64,000 nucleotides of DNA. Source: Metaclostridioides mangenotii. Lineage in GTDB: Bacteria; Bacillota; Clostridia; Peptostreptococcales; Peptostreptococcaceae. Within the stretch, counting starts at the first letter, position 1, and each line of letters begins with the position of its first letter. The notes beneath the pieces were generated by a model. That model was not told the origin of the DNA. It saw nothing but the letters and a program-made list of their open reading frames with translations, and ran no database searches. The translations under genes were made by a program, and so were the position numbers. The stretch lies in NCBI RefSeq assembly GCF_018917235.1, contig NZ_JAHLOF010000002.1, positions 124,001 through 188,000 on the forward strand, in the 5' to 3' direction. This document shows positions 7,773 through 16,586 of this stretch, piece after piece.

Positions 7773-8783
7773 ATGAAGGTATCAAAAAAATTATCGAGTT
7801 TATTACTAGCTGGAACTCTTGGCATAACAGTGCTTACTGGATGTTCTAATAATTCATCAAATGGAGAAAAAAAGAATGGTAGTAAGGAAGTACAAACAAT
7901 TGGAATAACACAACTTGTTGAACACCCGTCTCTTGATAAAGCTAGGGAAGGATTCATAAAAGCTTTAGAAGACAATGGGTATAAAGACGGCAATAATATA
8001 AAAATCGACTATCAGAATGCACAAAATGCTATTCCAACGACACAAACCATAGCGTCTAAATTTGTTTCTGATAAAAAAGATTTAATATATGCAATTTCTA
8101 CTCCTTCTGCACAAGCAGCTTACAACGCGACTAAAGATATCCCTATTATGATAACTGCAGTAACCGATCCTGTAGAAGCTGGACTTGTAAAATCATTAGA
8201 AGAACCAGGCGGTAATGTATCTGGAACATCAGATTATATTTCAATAGATAAAAACTTAGAACTTGTAAAGAAATTCGCCCCTAAAGCAAAAACAATAGGC
8301 GTTCTTTACAACACAAGTGAAGTAAACTCTAAAATCCAGGTTGATAATTTGAAAAAATACGCAGCTAGAAACAATTACACTGTAGTTGAAAAGGGAGTTT
8401 CAGCTTCAAATGAAGTAAATCAAGCTATGTCGAGCCTAGTTGGTAAGATTGATGTTCTTTATGTTCCAACTGATAACTTAATAGTTTCATCAATGCCAAT
8501 TGTTTCTAAAATAGCCAACAGCAACAAAATTCCAGTTCTAGCTAGTGAAGAGGGCTCTGTATCTAGTGGTGCTCTTGCATGCCAGGGTATTGATTACGAA
8601 AAACTTGGATACAAGTCTGGAGAGTTAGCTGTTAAAGTATTGAAAGGGGAGGACATTTCTAATATTTCAATTGCTACACTTAATGAAACTCAAATCATTG
8701 TAAATGAAGAAACTTTAAAAGCTCTTTCACTTAATAAACCAAAAGACGATAATTTTGTATATATTAAAACTCAAAACGAATAA
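7773..8783 (+). CDS. ABC transporter substrate-binding lipoprotein (CD0873/TrpX family)
   Basis: The protein of 336 residues begins with a lipoprotein signal peptide ending LTGC, so it would be anchored outside the membrane at that Cys. The mature part matches the ABC_sub_bind family (IGITQLVEHPSLDKAREGF, then STPSAQAAYNATKDIP and TAVTDPVEAGLV). C. difficile CD0873, a tyrosine-binding lipoprotein, has very similar segments from memory. ATG 7773 is preceded by GGAGGG; an upstream ATG at 7758 overlaps that site and is not used. It is the third gene of the leader-controlled operon. A Phe, Tyr or Trp ligand is the leading inference. Confidence 0.85.
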   Translation: MKVSKKLSSLLLAGTLGITVLTGCSNNSSNGEKKNGSKEVQTIGITQLVEHPSLDKAREGFIKALEDNGYKDGNNIKIDYQNAQNAIPTTQTIASKFVSDKKDLIYAISTPSAQAAYNATKDIPIMITAVTDPVEAGLVKSLEEPGGNVSGTSDYISIDKNLELVKKFAPKAKTIGVLYNTSEVNSKIQVDNLKKYAARNNYTVVEKGVSASNEVNQAMSSLVGKIDVLYVPTDNLIVSSMPIVSKIANSNKIPVLASEEGSVSSGALACQGIDYEKLGYKSGELAVKVLKGEDISNISIATLNETQIIVNEETLKALSLNKPKDDNFVYIKTQNE

Positions 8784-8878
8784 GTTTTATAAAATACCTT
8801 AAATTCGATTATAAAATACCGAACAATTGGAAATACATATATATAAGTAAATTATTTAAAAGGAAGGTATATATATAT

Positions 8879-10537
8879 ATGGAAAATTCAATGTTTTGCT
8901 ACCAGTGTGAACAAACCGTTGGTGGTAAAGGATGCACAAAAGTAGGTGTTTGTGGTAAAACTCCAAATATTGCAAATCTGCAAGATTTATTGCTTTATCA
9001 ACTAAAAGGTATTTCATCATACGCAATGCTTCTAATCAATAAGGGTGAAAAAATAGACAAAGATGTAGTTTCATTTGTAGAAGATAGCTTATTTATGACT
9101 TTAACAAATGTTAACTTCGATGGCGACTCACATGAAAAAATGCTGAGAAAATCTCAAGAGATTAAGCAAAATCTTAGAGAAAAAACTGGAGAAACTTTAA
9201 GTGACAACGAATATGCGAGTTATAATTTAAGCGAAAGTAGAAGTCAAATGTTAGAAGATGCTGTTAGGGCTGGTATAATGTTTGACCAAAATTTAGATGC
9301 AGATATTCGTTCACTTAGACAGACAATTGTTTATGGATTAAAAGGAATTAGCGCTTACAGTCATCAAGCTAGACAACTTGGTTTTTATAGCGATCAAGTC
9401 GATGAATTTTTCTTTAGAGCATTATCAACAATCATTGATGACGATATTTCATTAGAAGATCTAATAACTTTTACTATGAAAACCGGAGAAATAGCCGTTG
9501 CTACAATAGAAAAACTAGATGAAGCTAATACAACTATTTATAAAAATCCAGAACCTCAAAAAGTAAATGTTAAACTTAAAAAAGGACCATTTATTGTTGT
9601 TTCAGGACATGATCTGAAAGACCTGGAAATGTTACTTAAACAAACTGAAGGAAAAGGTATAAATATTTACACTCACGGTGAAATGATTCCATGTCATGGA
9701 TACCCTGAACTAAATAAATACAAACATCTTGCAGGAAACTATGGAGGTGCTTGGCAAGACCAACAAAAAGAGTTTGATAATCTGCCAGGATGCGTACTAA
9801 TGACTACAAACTGCTTGATGAAACCTAGGGAATCATACAAAGATAGAATCTTTACAACTAGTGTTGTAGGCTGGGATGGCGTAAAATATATAGGCAAAAA
9901 AGAAGGCGGAGAGAAAGATTTCTCTGAAATAATAAATAAAGCATTAGAACTTGGTGGGTACGACGAAGATCAAGAACCACATGAAATACTAGTTGGATTT
10001 GGACACAAAGCAACACTTAGCAATGCACCTGCTATAGTGGATGCTGTGAAATCAGGAAAGTTAAGACACTTCTTCTTAATTGGCGGATGTGATGGAGCTA
10101 GACCTGGTAGAAACTATTACACAGACTTTGCTAAACAGGTTCCAGAAGATTGTATTATCCTAACACTTGCTTGCGGAAAATACAGGTTCAACAAACTTGA
10201 CTTCGGTGAAGTTGCTGGTCTACCAAGACTTCTAGATATAGGTCAATGTAATGATGCTTACTCAGCTGTTAAAATAGCGCTTGCTCTATCAGATGCATTT
10301 GATACGGATGTAAATGGACTTCCACTTTCTATCATTTTATCTTGGTATGAACAAAAAGCAGTTGCTGATTTACTTGCATTGCTATCATTGGGCATAAAAG
10401 ATATTTATCTTGGACCAACGCTACCAGCATTTATAAGTCCAAATGTTCTACAATATCTAGTAGATACTTTTAACTTAAATACAATAAGTACTCCTGAAAA
10501 AGATCTTGCTACTTGTTTAGGTGTACCTGCAAAATAA
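8879..10537 (+). CDS. hcp: Hydroxylamine reductase (hybrid-cluster protein)
   Basis: A 552-residue prismane protein. The N-terminal cysteine motif is C7-x2-C10-x8-C19-x5-C25 (FCYQCEQT, GCTKVGVCGK), which holds the iron-sulfur cluster. Further on are conserved hybrid-cluster ligands in MIPCHGYPE, GCVLMTTNCLM, GGCDGARPGR and LACGKYRFN. Hcp reduces hydroxylamine or nitric oxide in the cytoplasm of anaerobes and protects against nitrosative stress. AGGAAGG lies 11 bases before the ATG. It is monocistronic: a very strong terminator follows at 10556. No HcpR or NsrR site was assigned. Confidence 0.95.
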   Translation: MENSMFCYQCEQTVGGKGCTKVGVCGKTPNIANLQDLLLYQLKGISSYAMLLINKGEKIDKDVVSFVEDSLFMTLTNVNFDGDSHEKMLRKSQEIKQNLREKTGETLSDNEYASYNLSESRSQMLEDAVRAGIMFDQNLDADIRSLRQTIVYGLKGISAYSHQARQLGFYSDQVDEFFFRALSTIIDDDISLEDLITFTMKTGEIAVATIEKLDEANTTIYKNPEPQKVNVKLKKGPFIVVSGHDLKDLEMLLKQTEGKGINIYTHGEMIPCHGYPELNKYKHLAGNYGGAWQDQQKEFDNLPGCVLMTTNCLMKPRESYKDRIFTTSVVGWDGVKYIGKKEGGEKDFSEIINKALELGGYDEDQEPHEILVGFGHKATLSNAPAIVDAVKSGKLRHFFLIGGCDGARPGRNYYTDFAKQVPEDCIILTLACGKYRFNKLDFGEVAGLPRLLDIGQCNDAYSAVKIALALSDAFDTDVNGLPLSIILSWYEQKAVADLLALLSLGIKDIYLGPTLPAFISPNVLQYLVDTFNLNTISTPEKDLATCLGVPAK

Positions 10538-10555
10538 TAATATATAAACAAATAA

Positions 10556-10601
10556 AATGGATATCCTATCAATTGTAAAATTGATAGGATATCCATTTTT
10601 T
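10556..10601 (+). terminator. Strong terminator after hcp
   Basis: A perfect 19-base-pair stem (10556-10574 with 10579-10597), four-base loop GTAA, then TTTTTT. The A-rich left flank is weaker as a terminator for the opposite strand. Confidence 0.9.
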
Positions 10602-10683
10602 AGTACGGTAATTTCACTATTTCAAATTTCTGATTTAATATCCATTAAATAATTTGCTATTTTAATAAATATTAATTTATACA

Positions 10684-11421
10684 CTAAAATTTACCTAAAT
10701 AATTTATTGCCTTTTTGTACCTATTTAGTATATTTTCATTATGACTATAATTATCCCATTCAAGAGTTACGTTAAGTTTTCCTAATTTTGAACTAAATAT
10801 CTTATACGATTTTTCAACACACTGAACAATATCTTTCTGAGCTGTGAATTTTTTGCTTCCTTCTTTTAGACCAGCAATCATAAAAATATTGATCTCATCG
10901 TTTAGTATTATATTATCCTCTATAAAATCAAGCCACCCTTTATACCACTGTGAGCCACATATACTTACAATTTTACCAAAACATGAGTATTTATAGATGG
11001 AAAACAAAGATATTAGTCCACCTAATGAGTATCCGATCATAGAGGTGTCCTCAACTAACGTGCTTGTATTAAAATTACTGTCTATAAATGGTTTTAATTC
11101 TTCAACTATAAAGGATAAATACTCTTCCCCTCCACCCTCAAAAGGTTTAAATTTTTCAACTAATGATGGTGCCTTCCATGGTGTGTATTCACTCAACCTA
11201 TCTTTTGGTGATATTCCAACTATAATATGATCTTTAAAAAAATCATGTTTTTTATATTCTTCTATATCTGTCATAATTTCATTTAAAAGTTTTTTAACCG
11301 TATCCCCATCATGTAAATATACAACCGGATACCTCTTATCTTCAAATTTATTATAGGAATTTGGGAGATAAACAAAAATTTCTCTCCCAAAATCGTCGAA
11401 ATCTATAAGTTTACCTTTCAA
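10684..11421 (-). CDS. Alpha/beta hydrolase esterase, ferric-siderophore esterase-like
   Basis: A 245-residue protein of the putative esterase (Fes/IroE, PF00756) family: YPVVYLHDGD near the N-terminus and the nucleophile elbow GYSLGG (about residues 128-133). The acid and His (NYSHNE near the C-terminus) complete a plausible catalytic triad. There is no signal peptide, so it acts in the cytoplasm, probably by cleaving an ester siderophore after import to release iron. It is encoded 18 bases downstream of an AraC regulator and next to a siderophore importer, which supports that role. Translation appears to start at TTG 11421, six bases after GAGAGGTG. Confidence 0.75.
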   Translation of the reverse strand: MKGKLIDFDDFGREIFVYLPNSYNKFEDKRYPVVYLHDGDTVKKLLNEIMTDIEEYKKHDFFKDHIIVGISPKDRLSEYTPWKAPSLVEKFKPFEGGGEEYLSFIVEELKPFIDSNFNTSTLVEDTSMIGYSLGGLISLFSIYKYSCFGKIVSICGSQWYKGWLDFIEDNIILNDEINIFMIAGLKEGSKKFTAQKDIVQCVEKSYKIFSSKLGKLNVTLEWDNYSHNENILNRYKKAINYLGKF

Positions 11422-11439
11422 TGTCTACACCTCTCAACC

Positions 11440-12297
11440 TTAATTGTGGTTTCTCTTTTTCACCTTACTAGGTGATATTCCAAAATTTTTCTTAAATAAC
11501 CTACTAAAGTAAAACTCATCCGTATAACCAACCGCCTCCGACACTTTTTTTACTGAATAACCCTCTTGTTCCAAAAGATTTGTTGCTACACTCATCCTAT
11601 ATTTGATTAGATAGTCTATAGGTCTTGTTTTAGTGTACTTATAAAACAAATACGATATTCTACTTGATTTAACGCCAAATAATGTCTCCAATTTAGTTAG
11701 AGAAATTTCCTCCATATAGTTTTCAGTTATGTATTTAATTACTGATGATACAAGCGATCGCTCATCTGAATAATGTTTATTAGAAAATCCCTCAAATAAA
11801 TCCTTTAAAAATATATTCACTCTTAATTGTAATTTAAGATTTGAAATAAGCTCGGGTTCATAAGAAATCTCTAAAATCTTATGTAATTTATCTATTATAT
11901 CTATATAATTATCAACTTCCATTTCGAATACTGTGTTCATATAATTAGTTGTGGTTTTAGATCTAGGATCTGAACTGTAATAAATATTAATATGCTCGAA
12001 TGGATCATCTCCTAATACTTCAAATGATATTTTTTTATTTGGGCACGCATGTATAAGTTTACCTGGCTCTGCGACATACTGTTCATTATTCAAAGTTATA
12101 TTTGCTCGTCCACTAATTGGAAAAATAAAAGCAGATAAATTTGTATAGTAACTATTCCTATCTAAACTTTTTTTCTTCACAAAATAACCTACTCTAACAA
12201 CTTGATATGGATCATTATTAAATTCTGCCAATATATCATGCGCTTTTTCTGAATAACTTTTATTTTGCTTTTTTATATACCTTATTTCTGTATTCAT
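11440..12297 (-). CDS. AraC-family transcriptional regulator of the siderophore locus
   Basis: A protein of 285 residues. The N-terminal half is a cupin-like ligand domain (FIFPISGRANITLNNEQYVAEPGKLIHACP). The C-terminal 100 residues contain two helix-turn-helix motifs ending in the AraC signature SVKKVSEAVGYTDEFYFSRLFKKNFGISPSK. Regulators of this type (Btr/YbtA class) often sense the ferric siderophore itself and activate uptake genes. It is cotranscribed with the esterase and divergent from the FecCD importer, sharing a promoter region of about 250 bases that also holds two Fur-like boxes. A role as iron-siderophore activator is inferred from this context. Confidence 0.85.
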   Translation of the reverse strand: MNTEIRYIKKQNKSYSEKAHDILAEFNNDPYQVVRVGYFVKKKSLDRNSYYTNLSAFIFPISGRANITLNNEQYVAEPGKLIHACPNKKISFEVLGDDPFEHINIYYSSDPRSKTTTNYMNTVFEMEVDNYIDIIDKLHKILEISYEPELISNLKLQLRVNIFLKDLFEGFSNKHYSDERSLVSSVIKYITENYMEEISLTKLETLFGVKSSRISYLFYKYTKTRPIDYLIKYRMSVATNLLEQEGYSVKKVSEAVGYTDEFYFSRLFKKNFGISPSKVKKRNHN

Positions 12298-12451
12298 CTT
12301 TTTTCTAACTCCTTTCGTTAAGATATCATTAATCTATACTCTGTTATATTGAAACATTAAAAAATAGTCTATGTTTTTTTAATATTTGTCCATCTTTTTA
12401 AAATTGTTTATTCAAACTTAATACTTGGTGTACTATAATAATCTTTGTAAT

Positions 12452-12466
12452 TGATAAACATTATCA
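12452..12466 (+). promoter_or_regulatory. Fur-like box 1
   Basis: TGATAAACATTATCA differs at one position from the Bacillus/Clostridium 7-1-7 Fur consensus TGATAATNATTATCA. It lies just downstream of a plausible promoter (TTCAAA 12411-12416, 17 bases, TATAAT 12434-12439), where bound Fur would block transcription of the importer operon. Confidence 0.75.
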
Positions 12467-12484
12467 AATATTTATTTGTGTAGA

Positions 12485-12499
12485 TGATAAAGCTTATCA
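12485..12499 (+). promoter_or_regulatory. Fur-like box 2
   Basis: TGATAAAGCTTATCA matches the 7-1-7 Fur consensus with two mismatches. It lies 33 bases from box 1 (centre to centre), about three helical turns, so two Fur dimers could bind on one face. Confidence 0.65.
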
Positions 12500-12549
12500 T
12501 TTACTTATTATATTATACACCTTGTGTATATTCAAGAAGGGAGAAATTA

Positions 12550-13638
12550 ATGGAAAACATTCAATCTGCATCATTTAAAACAAGCCAGTACAAAAAAAAT
12601 ATTTTTTATACATTGTTATTTTTCCTGGTTATAATCTTATTGATATCAATTGTAATCTCTGTTTCTAAAGGTTCTTTAAATATAGATCCATCAACCTCAT
12701 ATGATATTTTAAAAAATAAACTCTTTGGTCTTGGCAACGCAAATGATGTTATAAATGATGCAAATTATAACATAATCTGGATGATAAGATTTCCTAGGGT
12801 AATACTTGCACTTATTGTAGGAGCAGGACTTGCTCTTTGTGGAACTATTATGCAAGCTACAGTTCAAAACCCTTTAGCTGAACCATATATACTTGGAATA
12901 TCATCTGGAGCTTCCCTGGGAGCAACATTTTCAATTATGTTGGGCATTGGATCTTTTAACTTACTCACAATAAATGGCACATCTTTTTGGGCATTTATAG
13001 GAGCTCTTTTTTCTGCAACAATGGTTTTACTATTGTCGTCACTTGGAGGTAAAATATCATCAGCCAAACTAGTTCTTTCAGGAACTGTTGTTAACGCTCT
13101 TTGCAACGCTTTATCTAATTTTATTATTTCTATGGCCAGTAATGCTGATGGTATGCAATCAGTAAAATTCTGGACTATGGGATCTCTTGCAGGGGCAAAG
13201 TGGGGAAATATTCTCTTTCCTTCAATAATAGTTGTTGCTAGCTGTCTTTTCTTCTTATTACAATCTAGAAATCTCAACTTATTACTTATGGGAGATGAAT
13301 CAGCTATTACACTTGGGATAAATCTAGTATTTTATAGAAGACTCTACATGATAATAACCTCTTTACTTACAGGCGTTTTAGTGTCTGTATGTGGAATAAT
13401 TGGTTTCGTCGGTCTAATCATTCCTCATATAACTAGGTCACTTGTAGGATCTGACCATAAAAAACTGACTCCTATCTCTATACTACTTGGGTCTATATTT
13501 ATGATTTGGGCAGATGTATTAGCTAGAACTATAATTCCTAACTCCGAACTTTCAATAGGAATAATTACTGCTCTAGTAGGATCGCCATTCTTTGTATACA
13601 TCCTGCTTAAGCGAAGTTATGGATTTGGAGAAAAATAG
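12550..13638 (+). CDS. Iron-siderophore ABC permease, FecCD family
   Basis: A 362-residue permease with about ten membrane helices and FecCD hallmarks: RFPRVILALIVGAGLALCG, NPLAEPYILGISSGASLGA, GFVGLIIPHITRSLVGSDH. It forms the homodimeric channel of a Fe3+-siderophore or heme/cobalamin importer. ATG 12550 follows the GGGAG at 12539-12543; a longer frame from 12484 would start within Fur box 2 and is rejected. The ATPase gene begins 10 bases after the stop codon. Fur-like boxes upstream make iron repression likely. Siderophore rather than cobalamin is favoured by the neighbouring esterase. Confidence 0.9.
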   Translation: MENIQSASFKTSQYKKNIFYTLLFFLVIILLISIVISVSKGSLNIDPSTSYDILKNKLFGLGNANDVINDANYNIIWMIRFPRVILALIVGAGLALCGTIMQATVQNPLAEPYILGISSGASLGATFSIMLGIGSFNLLTINGTSFWAFIGALFSATMVLLLSSLGGKISSAKLVLSGTVVNALCNALSNFIISMASNADGMQSVKFWTMGSLAGAKWGNILFPSIIVVASCLFFLLQSRNLNLLLMGDESAITLGINLVFYRRLYMIITSLLTGVLVSVCGIIGFVGLIIPHITRSLVGSDHKKLTPISILLGSIFMIWADVLARTIIPNSELSIGIITALVGSPFFVYILLKRSYGFGEK

Positions 13639-13648
13639 GAGGCTTATT

Positions 13649-14407
13649 ATGAATTTACAAGTTAAAAACTTAGAGGTAGATATATCTACAAAAAAAATTA
13701 TAAAAAACGTATCCCTTTCTGTAAAAGACAATGAATTTGTGGGATTGATTGGACCAAATGGAAGTGGAAAATCAACATTATTAAAATCTATATATCGTGT
13801 TCAAAAATATAATTCGGGATCAGTATTGTTAAATGGTAATGACATGAAGAAAATTAGTCCGAAAGAGATAGCAAAAAATTTAGGAGTTGTAAGCCAATTC
13901 AACAACATTAATTTTGATTTCAAAGTTTTAGATGTTGTATTAATGGGAAGAAGTCCTCATAAATCTCTTCTTCAAAGTGAAAATGAAGATGACCATAATA
14001 TAGCAATTGATTCACTAAAGAAAGTTGGTATGGAAAACCATACAGATAGAAGTTTTTCCTCTCTTTCCGGTGGAGAAAAACAACGTGTCATTTTAGCTAG
14101 AGCTTTAACCCAAAAGCCTAAAATTCTTATACTAGATGAACCTACTAACCACTTGGATATTAAATATCAAATTGAAATAATGAAAGTCGTTAAAGATCTA
14201 GGTATTTCTGTTTTAGCAGCTCTTCATGACATCGGCTTAGCTTCTCAATACTGTGACAAAATAATTGTGTTAAAAGATGGAAATATAGTTTCTGAGGGAA
14301 TACCCGAAAATGTAGTAACATCAGAAATGATCAAAAATGTATATGATATAGACAGTTATATCTACAAAAATCCAGTGACTGATACATTATCAATCACTTA
14401 CTATTAA
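13649..14407 (+). CDS. Iron-siderophore ABC ATPase, FepC/FhuC-like
   Basis: A 252-residue ATPase with Walker A GPNGSGKST (about residues 36-44), signature LSGGEKQRV and Walker B ILILDEPTNHLD. It ends in ISEGIPENVVTSEMIKNVYDID, typical of FecE/FepC. ATG 13649 is preceded by AGGAGG overlapping the permease stop region; an upstream reading frame start at 13592 lies inside the permease gene and is rejected. It is the second gene of the importer operon. Confidence 0.92.
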   Translation: MNLQVKNLEVDISTKKIIKNVSLSVKDNEFVGLIGPNGSGKSTLLKSIYRVQKYNSGSVLLNGNDMKKISPKEIAKNLGVVSQFNNINFDFKVLDVVLMGRSPHKSLLQSENEDDHNIAIDSLKKVGMENHTDRSFSSLSGGEKQRVILARALTQKPKILILDEPTNHLDIKYQIEIMKVVKDLGISVLAALHDIGLASQYCDKIIVLKDGNIVSEGIPENVVTSEMIKNVYDIDSYIYKNPVTDTLSITYY

Positions 14408-14439
14408 ATTATAAATTATATAAAGGAGAAATAAACAAC

Positions 14440-15474
14440 ATGAAAAAACCAATAGCAATTCTAACTACTATGATAATTACTGCAAGTATAGTATCTGGTT
14501 GTTCAAATTCAACCAAAAGCAAAGAAGAAAACGGAAAAAATACAACAGCAGCAACTGAAACTGAATCACTAAAGACTTCTTATCCCCTTACTATTGAAGC
14601 CTTTGATGATGAAGGTAATACATTTGATCAAGTTTTTAATGAAGCACCGAAACGCGTAGTTACTAATAATCAATCTTCAACAGAATTGCTTTTAGATCTA
14701 GGGCTAAAAGACTCTATGGTAGGAACCGGAGATTTAGACAATAAAATACTAGATAGACTTGAAGAAGACTACAAGACAATACCAGTAGTGGCAGAAAAAG
14801 GACAAGTCGCTAAGGAATCGGTACTAGGAACAAATCCTGATTTAGTTATAGGTAGATCCGCTTCATTTACTTACGATAAATATGGTACTATATCAAGCTT
14901 AAACGACATGGGTGTCAATACTTATGTACAATTATCAAGTAAAATGGACACTGATCAATCATTAGATAATATTATCACAGATATTAAAAACATCGGAAAG
15001 ATATTTGATATTCAGGAAAAAGCAAACAAATATGCCGACAATCTAAATGCTAAATTAGATAATATAAAAACTAAGGTCTCAGATTTAAATTCAGATACAA
15101 AGAATGTCATGATAATGGTTAACTACAATGATGGCCAGTTCGGAGTATTTGGAGCAAATGCATCTCTGCAAACTAAAATGCTTGAAACTATAAATGCTAA
15201 AAATGTCTCTGATAAAGGTGGTCAACTTTCAATAGAAAACTTGATATCTCTTAATCCAGATGCAATAGTTTATGTAAAAGCCAATAAAAATTCTAAAAAT
15301 GATGAAACTGCTGTAAAATCTTTACTAGATAATAAATTAATTCAAAATGTTTCAGCTATTAAAGACAAAAATATTATAGAAGTTGAATACACTGAACTTA
15401 TGGGGTATAGTTTTAGAAACTTTGATTGCCTAGAAAAAATAGCAAAAGGTCTATATCCAGATACATTTAAATAA
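14440..15474 (+). CDS. Iron-siderophore binding lipoprotein
   Basis: A 344-residue lipoprotein whose signal peptide ends at Cys21 in VSGC. The mature part is a periplasmic-binding-protein type III fold (FepB/BtuF, PF01497): APKRVVTNNQSSTELLLDLGLKDSMVG, then the long helix linker DIQEKANKYADNLNAKLDNIK. It captures the ferric siderophore outside the cell and passes it to the FecCD permease. AAGGAG lies before the ATG. It ends the operon, with a terminator 11 bases downstream. Confidence 0.92.
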   Translation: MKKPIAILTTMIITASIVSGCSNSTKSKEENGKNTTAATETESLKTSYPLTIEAFDDEGNTFDQVFNEAPKRVVTNNQSSTELLLDLGLKDSMVGTGDLDNKILDRLEEDYKTIPVVAEKGQVAKESVLGTNPDLVIGRSASFTYDKYGTISSLNDMGVNTYVQLSSKMDTDQSLDNIITDIKNIGKIFDIQEKANKYADNLNAKLDNIKTKVSDLNSDTKNVMIMVNYNDGQFGVFGANASLQTKMLETINAKNVSDKGGQLSIENLISLNPDAIVYVKANKNSKNDETAVKSLLDNKLIQNVSAIKDKNIIEVEYTELMGYSFRNFDCLEKIAKGLYPDTFK

Positions 15475-15484
15475 AAATAATATT

Positions 15485-15527
15485 AAAAAAAGACGAGTTA
15501 TAAATTTATAAATAGCTCGTCTTTTTT
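15485..15527. terminator. Bidirectional terminator between siderophore operon and arsM
   Basis: GACGAG/CTCGTC stem extended by an A-run on the left and a T-run on the right, with a partly paired loop. It works for the plus-strand binding-protein gene and for the minus-strand methyltransferase that ends at 15544. Confidence 0.85.
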
Positions 15528-15543
15528 ATACATCTATATATTT

Positions 15544-16302
15544 TTATTTATTTGCTACAATAATCGAAGACATTATGTATTCACCTACGTTTAGATTATG
15601 TCCCCATTTTGCAGCATACTCTTCTGATACTTCCTTAGTTTCTATTGCTATATTTTTAAATCCAGATTTGTTTAAATAAAACTCCAATTCTTCAACTGAA
15701 GAAGCTCCTGTAACTCAGCCACAATAAAGTTTTTCATCTTGCTTCATCTCATCAGTAAGATCTTTCATCAAAACTATATCTGATATCGCAATTCTTCCAC
15801 CATCCTTAAGAACGCGATAAGCTTCATCATATACTCTTTGCTTGTTTGGAGAAAGATTTATAACGCAGTTTGAGATTATTACATCCACTACTCCATCTGC
15901 AACTGGAATATTCTCTACTTCACCAAGTCTAAAATCTACATTGGTATAATTGTTTCCGTAAGCATTCTCTCTCGCTTGGCTTAACATCTCTGGAGTCATA
16001 TCAACACCTATGACTAAACCACTTTTTCCAACTTTCTTAGAAGCTATAAAACAATCAAATCCTGCTCCACTACCTAAGTCTAATACAATTTCACCTTCAG
16101 TAATATTTGCTACTATTTGTGGATTTCCGCAACCTAGACCAAGATTAGAATTCTTAGGAACTGTATCCATCTCTTTTTCAGAGTATCCTATACTTTTGGA
16201 AATTTCCTCACTCGAACGCTCTATATATTCTTCTTGAGTTACTATTTTTTTATATCCATCTCTGACAATATTTTTAAGTTCTTCATTGCTAAATTTGCTC
16301 AT
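15544..16302 (-). CDS. arsM: Arsenite methyltransferase with predicted selenocysteine at residue 196
   Basis: Reading through one in-frame TGA (15717-15715) gives a 252-residue ArsM-type SAM methyltransferase. Features: LGLGCGNP (Cys58), the SAM site LDLGSGAGFDC (75-84), VIISNCVINLSP with Cys146, and LYCG-U-VTGA where the TGA is residue 196. In characterised ArsM the arsenite-binding cysteines 174 and 224 (Cyanidioschyzon numbering) are 50 apart, the same spacing as Cys146 to residue 196 here. No other stop interrupts the 56 codons after the TGA, which still match the family. A bSECIS-like hairpin follows. ATG 16302 has AAGGAG seven bases upstream. The product would methylate As(III). Confidence 0.8.
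15688..15703 (-). promoter_or_regulatory. bSECIS-like hairpin after the arsM UGA
   Basis: On the minus strand UUCUUC and GAAGAA form six perfect pairs around the loop AGUU. The loop G is 19 bases after the last base of UGA. Bacterial SECIS elements need a stem-loop about 16-37 bases past the UGA with a G at the start of the apical loop, and this fits. The hairpin lies wholly in coding sequence. Confidence 0.65.
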
Positions 16303-16526
16303 AATAGTTCTCCTTACATTTATTGTGTGTTTAGATATCATTTTCTATATAAATATATCTAATGTTGAATTCATACTATATTTTTAATTGACTATTAAAT
16401 AAGTAATTATTTTATGGTTTTAAATATTGCCATTATTTAAATACTTATTGTTTATGTCTATATTATATAACAAAATACATTGATGCTTTCTATATTAAAT
16501 TAAATTTAATAAAATTTAATAAAATA

Positions 16527-16573
16527 AAGAGCAGATCAAAAGCAAAATATTTTGCATTTGAAACTACTCTATT
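16527..16573 (-). terminator. Terminator after the ABC-F gene
   Basis: On the minus strand AGAGTAG with an inner perfect GCAAAATATTTTGC hairpin pairs with CTGCTCT, followed by TTATTTTATT. It lies 14 bases beyond the ABC-F stop codon. Confidence 0.65.
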
Positions 16574-16586
16574 ATCTCCTTTATAC

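Noticed and set aside
12484..12549. N-terminal extension of the FecCD permease from ATG 12484
   Set aside because: It would begin in the second Fur-like box and lacks a ribosome binding site; ATG 12550 is preceded by GGGAG.
15544..16302. arsM as a plain pseudogene truncated at 15715
   Set aside because: The 56 codons after the TGA stay in frame, match the family C-terminus, and the TGA sits on the catalytic Cys column with a SECIS-like hairpin at the right distance. A decayed gene would not be expected to show all of these.
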